Assembly: GCA_905373625.1 (NCBI GenBank)
Contig: CAJPTS010000093.1
Span: forward strand, 1-7,138
Reading direction: 5' to 3'
Length of the DNA stretch: 7,138 bases
Origin: Bacteroidia bacterium
GTDB lineage: Bacteria; Bacteroidota; Bacteroidia; Bacteroidales; CAJPTX01
Positions 6,160 to 7,138 of the stretch are shown here, piece by piece. The notes beneath the pieces were generated by a model. The model searched no databases. It worked only from the letters and a program-made list of their open reading frames with translations, and was not told the origin of the DNA. How positions within the stretch are numbered: position 1 is the stretch's first letter; every line of letters begins with the position of its first letter. Both the position numbers and the translations under genes were made by a program.

Positions 6160-6696
6160 CTAACCACAAATGAAGCCGCGCACGGCGAACTTATGTAAGG
6201 CAATATCTTTTACCAAGAAGATAAGTCCCCAAGTATAAAGATCTACAGTTACTCCTCGCGCCACCGCACTGTAAATGGCTACCCACGCCTCCCATCGCGC
6301 TGCATCAATTCGGGGCTGACGCACCAATATTATCGCGGGCAAATCTGTAAGGCTCGCTGCTTGGAATTTTTGGCTAATACTCTTCAATTGCGCGGTATCT
6401 TCAATGACAAGGATATCTTGGTGTACGTGTTGCGACGCGCGTGTAGGATTCCTTTCCCACCATTCTCGCAAAAGTCCCACTAGCGTTTGTGTACGGGCAG
6501 ACACGTTCGTCTTCCTTTGACGGAAAAGGACAAAAAAAACTTCTCTACACAGACTGTAAAGAAGAGGCGAATGAACTCCATGCCCGCGCGGCGAGTGGGC
6601 ATGAATCCAAAAATTCAGCGCATGACGTCGGGGTGCAGCCACACAGACACCACGTGCAAAGAAGCTAAACCGTCGGACTGGTGGCGCGGCATGCAT
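6160..6696 (-). CDS. Degenerate class I methyltransferase-like protein lacking the SAM-binding core
   Basis: I read this 178-residue product as a shortened relative of the Bacteroidetes class I SAM-dependent methyltransferases that begin near a 'HGVHSPFVY' motif. Here GHGVHSPLLYSLCREVFF lies at 38-55 and the family-like C-terminus VTVDLYTWGLIFLVK at 149-163. Intact members, as I recall them, are about 230-260 residues. The stretch between lacks a glycine-rich SAM motif (E/D-x-G-x-S/G). Only a late strand resembling 'DFVFIDG' (DILVIED, 94-100) and a helix (AARWEAWVAI, 132-141) remain, and the usual acidic 'FDD' is LVRQ (124-127). An in-frame loss of the core fits best, so methyltransferase activity is unlikely. 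I chose ATG 6696, 22 bases after the upstream gene; the ATG at 6783 would overlap that gene by 65 bases with non-conserved sequence. The first 25 residues are Arg/Ala-rich. It could be a decaying gene or a repurposed protein. Confidence 0.6.
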   Translation of the reverse strand: MHAAPPVRRFSFFARGVCVAAPRRHALNFWIHAHSPRGHGVHSPLLYSLCREVFFVLFRQRKTNVSARTQTLVGLLREWWERNPTRASQHVHQDILVIEDTAQLKSISQKFQAASLTDLPAIILVRQPRIDAARWEAWVAIYSAVARGVTVDLYTWGLIFLVKDIALHKFAVRGFICG

Positions 6697-6718
6697 TACG
6701 TAACGTAGGGATGTTGTA

Positions 6719-7093
6719 CTAGATCTCGCCCTGACTCTTGCGGATGTCTCGAATAACACGCAATATGGTAGCATTGCGCCCATGATTTAATATGGCCGAC
6801 GGTAAGCCGAGTAATGCTATTATAAAGAGAACGGCCAGGATTCCGCGTAACCAATAGCTCGAAGTAACCTCTATATCGTTAAACAAAAACAATACTAGTA
6901 GCGAAGCGGCATTCAAAAGGACTAGCAACACGATGACAAGTTTTGACCAGATGAGCAGGCGCTCGTGCCGCTTAATTTTCTCATCTATGTATAGCTTATC
7001 AAAAGGTACTTTAGCCCGTAGTTTTTCATTCGCCGTCAGCGAATTACCTTCGTCAAGAAGGAGCGATATTATTTCTTCAGTCCCCATGTTCAT
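6719..7093 (-). CDS. Hypothetical two-pass inner-membrane protein
   Basis: I do not recognise this 124-residue protein. The N-terminal 45 residues are charged and helical, predicted cytoplasmic. Two hydrophobic helices follow (about 48-71, LVIVLLVLLNAASLLVLFLF, and 81-102, WLRGILAVLFIIALLGLPSA), joined by a short loop with Asn/Asp/Glu. The tail is basic (RNATILRVIRDIRKSQ). The positive charges flanking both helices suggest an N-in/C-in hairpin topology. ATG 7093 and ATG 7087 (MNMG) are both possible starts, and neither has a clear Shine-Dalgarno. The methyltransferase-like gene follows 22 bases downstream on the same strand, so the two are probably co-transcribed. Its promoter, if separate, must lie in or beyond the last 45 bases; I see no match to TAnnTTTG there. 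Confidence 0.7.
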   Translation of the reverse strand: MNMGTEEIISLLLDEGNSLTANEKLRAKVPFDKLYIDEKIKRHERLLIWSKLVIVLLVLLNAASLLVLFLFNDIEVTSSYWLRGILAVLFIIALLGLPSAILNHGRNATILRVIRDIRKSQGEI

Positions 7094-7138
7094 ACGTATT
7101 TTCGTAAACCAATAAATCTTTTACTCTTTTCGTCACGG

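Noticed and set aside
6532..6539. Run of eight identical bases inside the methyltransferase-like gene as a frameshift or programmed slippage site
   Set aside because: Reading the +1 frame after the run gives an early stop and no family-like sequence; the original frame continues into recognisable C-terminal motifs.
6487..6708. Plus-strand reading frame opposite the methyltransferase-like gene
   Set aside because: Low-complexity basic translation without a domain or binding site; it lies wholly opposite a better-supported gene apart from a few end bases.
6697..6783. N-terminal extension of the methyltransferase-like gene to ATG 6783
   Set aside because: It would overlap the upstream gene by 65 bases, and the added residues do not resemble the family's start; ATG 6696 fits the spacing better.
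6933..7115. Plus-strand reading frame opposite the membrane protein gene
   Set aside because: Ser/Arg-rich translation typical of an antisense shadow; the minus frame gives clear membrane helices.
1..7138. CRISPR array, toxin-antitoxin pair, phage genes or intact transposase
   Set aside because: No regularly spaced repeats, no matching gene pairs and no transposase or phage motifs were seen on either strand.

Overview
The window most likely comes from a Gram-negative member of the Bacteroidetes, probably the Bacteroidales or a Porphyromonas-like relative. Four things point there. The promoter in front of the tRNA-Glu/rpsT unit is an exact TTTG-N19-TAnnTTTG, the Bacteroidetes primary sigma factor consensus. 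The start codons of the main genes lack strong Shine-Dalgarno sequences. A kdsA gene implies lipopolysaccharide. The sensor protein has the HAMP-GAF-coiled coil-PAS layout and the 'SAQEEEMRQNMEELQ' linker often seen in that phylum. Species-level placement is not possible from reading alone.

Layout of the left part, all on the plus strand: (1) a membrane sensor cut by the left edge (1-2007), with a periplasmic Cache-like part, one visible membrane segment, HAMP, GAF and PAS, but no kinase or other output domain; (2) rarA/mgsA (2010-3293), a AAA+ replication-fork maintenance ATPase starting 2 bases after the sensor; (3) a 108-base gap; (4) kdsA (3402-4229), a Kdo-8-phosphate synthase of the metal-dependent class; (5) cinA (4222-5451), overlapping kdsA by 8 bases.

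The right part is on the minus strand and converges on cinA. tRNA-Glu(TTC) (5923-5852) and rpsT (5821-5564) form one short transcription unit, with a clear promoter at 5985-5955 and a clear intrinsic terminator at 5540-5508. Upstream of it are a shortened, probably inactive relative of a Bacteroidetes class I methyltransferase (6696-6160) and a small two-pass membrane protein of unknown function (7093-6719). A 28-codon reading frame with a perfect AGGAGG lies just after the methyltransferase relative; it is uncertain.

Most of the window is conserved housekeeping sequence: fork repair, inner-core LPS sugar synthesis, a putative NMN deamidase, a ribosomal protein and a tRNA. I did not find a convincing new multi-gene system. 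The points most worth a second look are the degenerate methyltransferase, the output-less sensor packed against rarA, the altered substrate-site loop in CinA, and a sequence resembling a solitary IS256-family end that begins inside the cinA stop codon.
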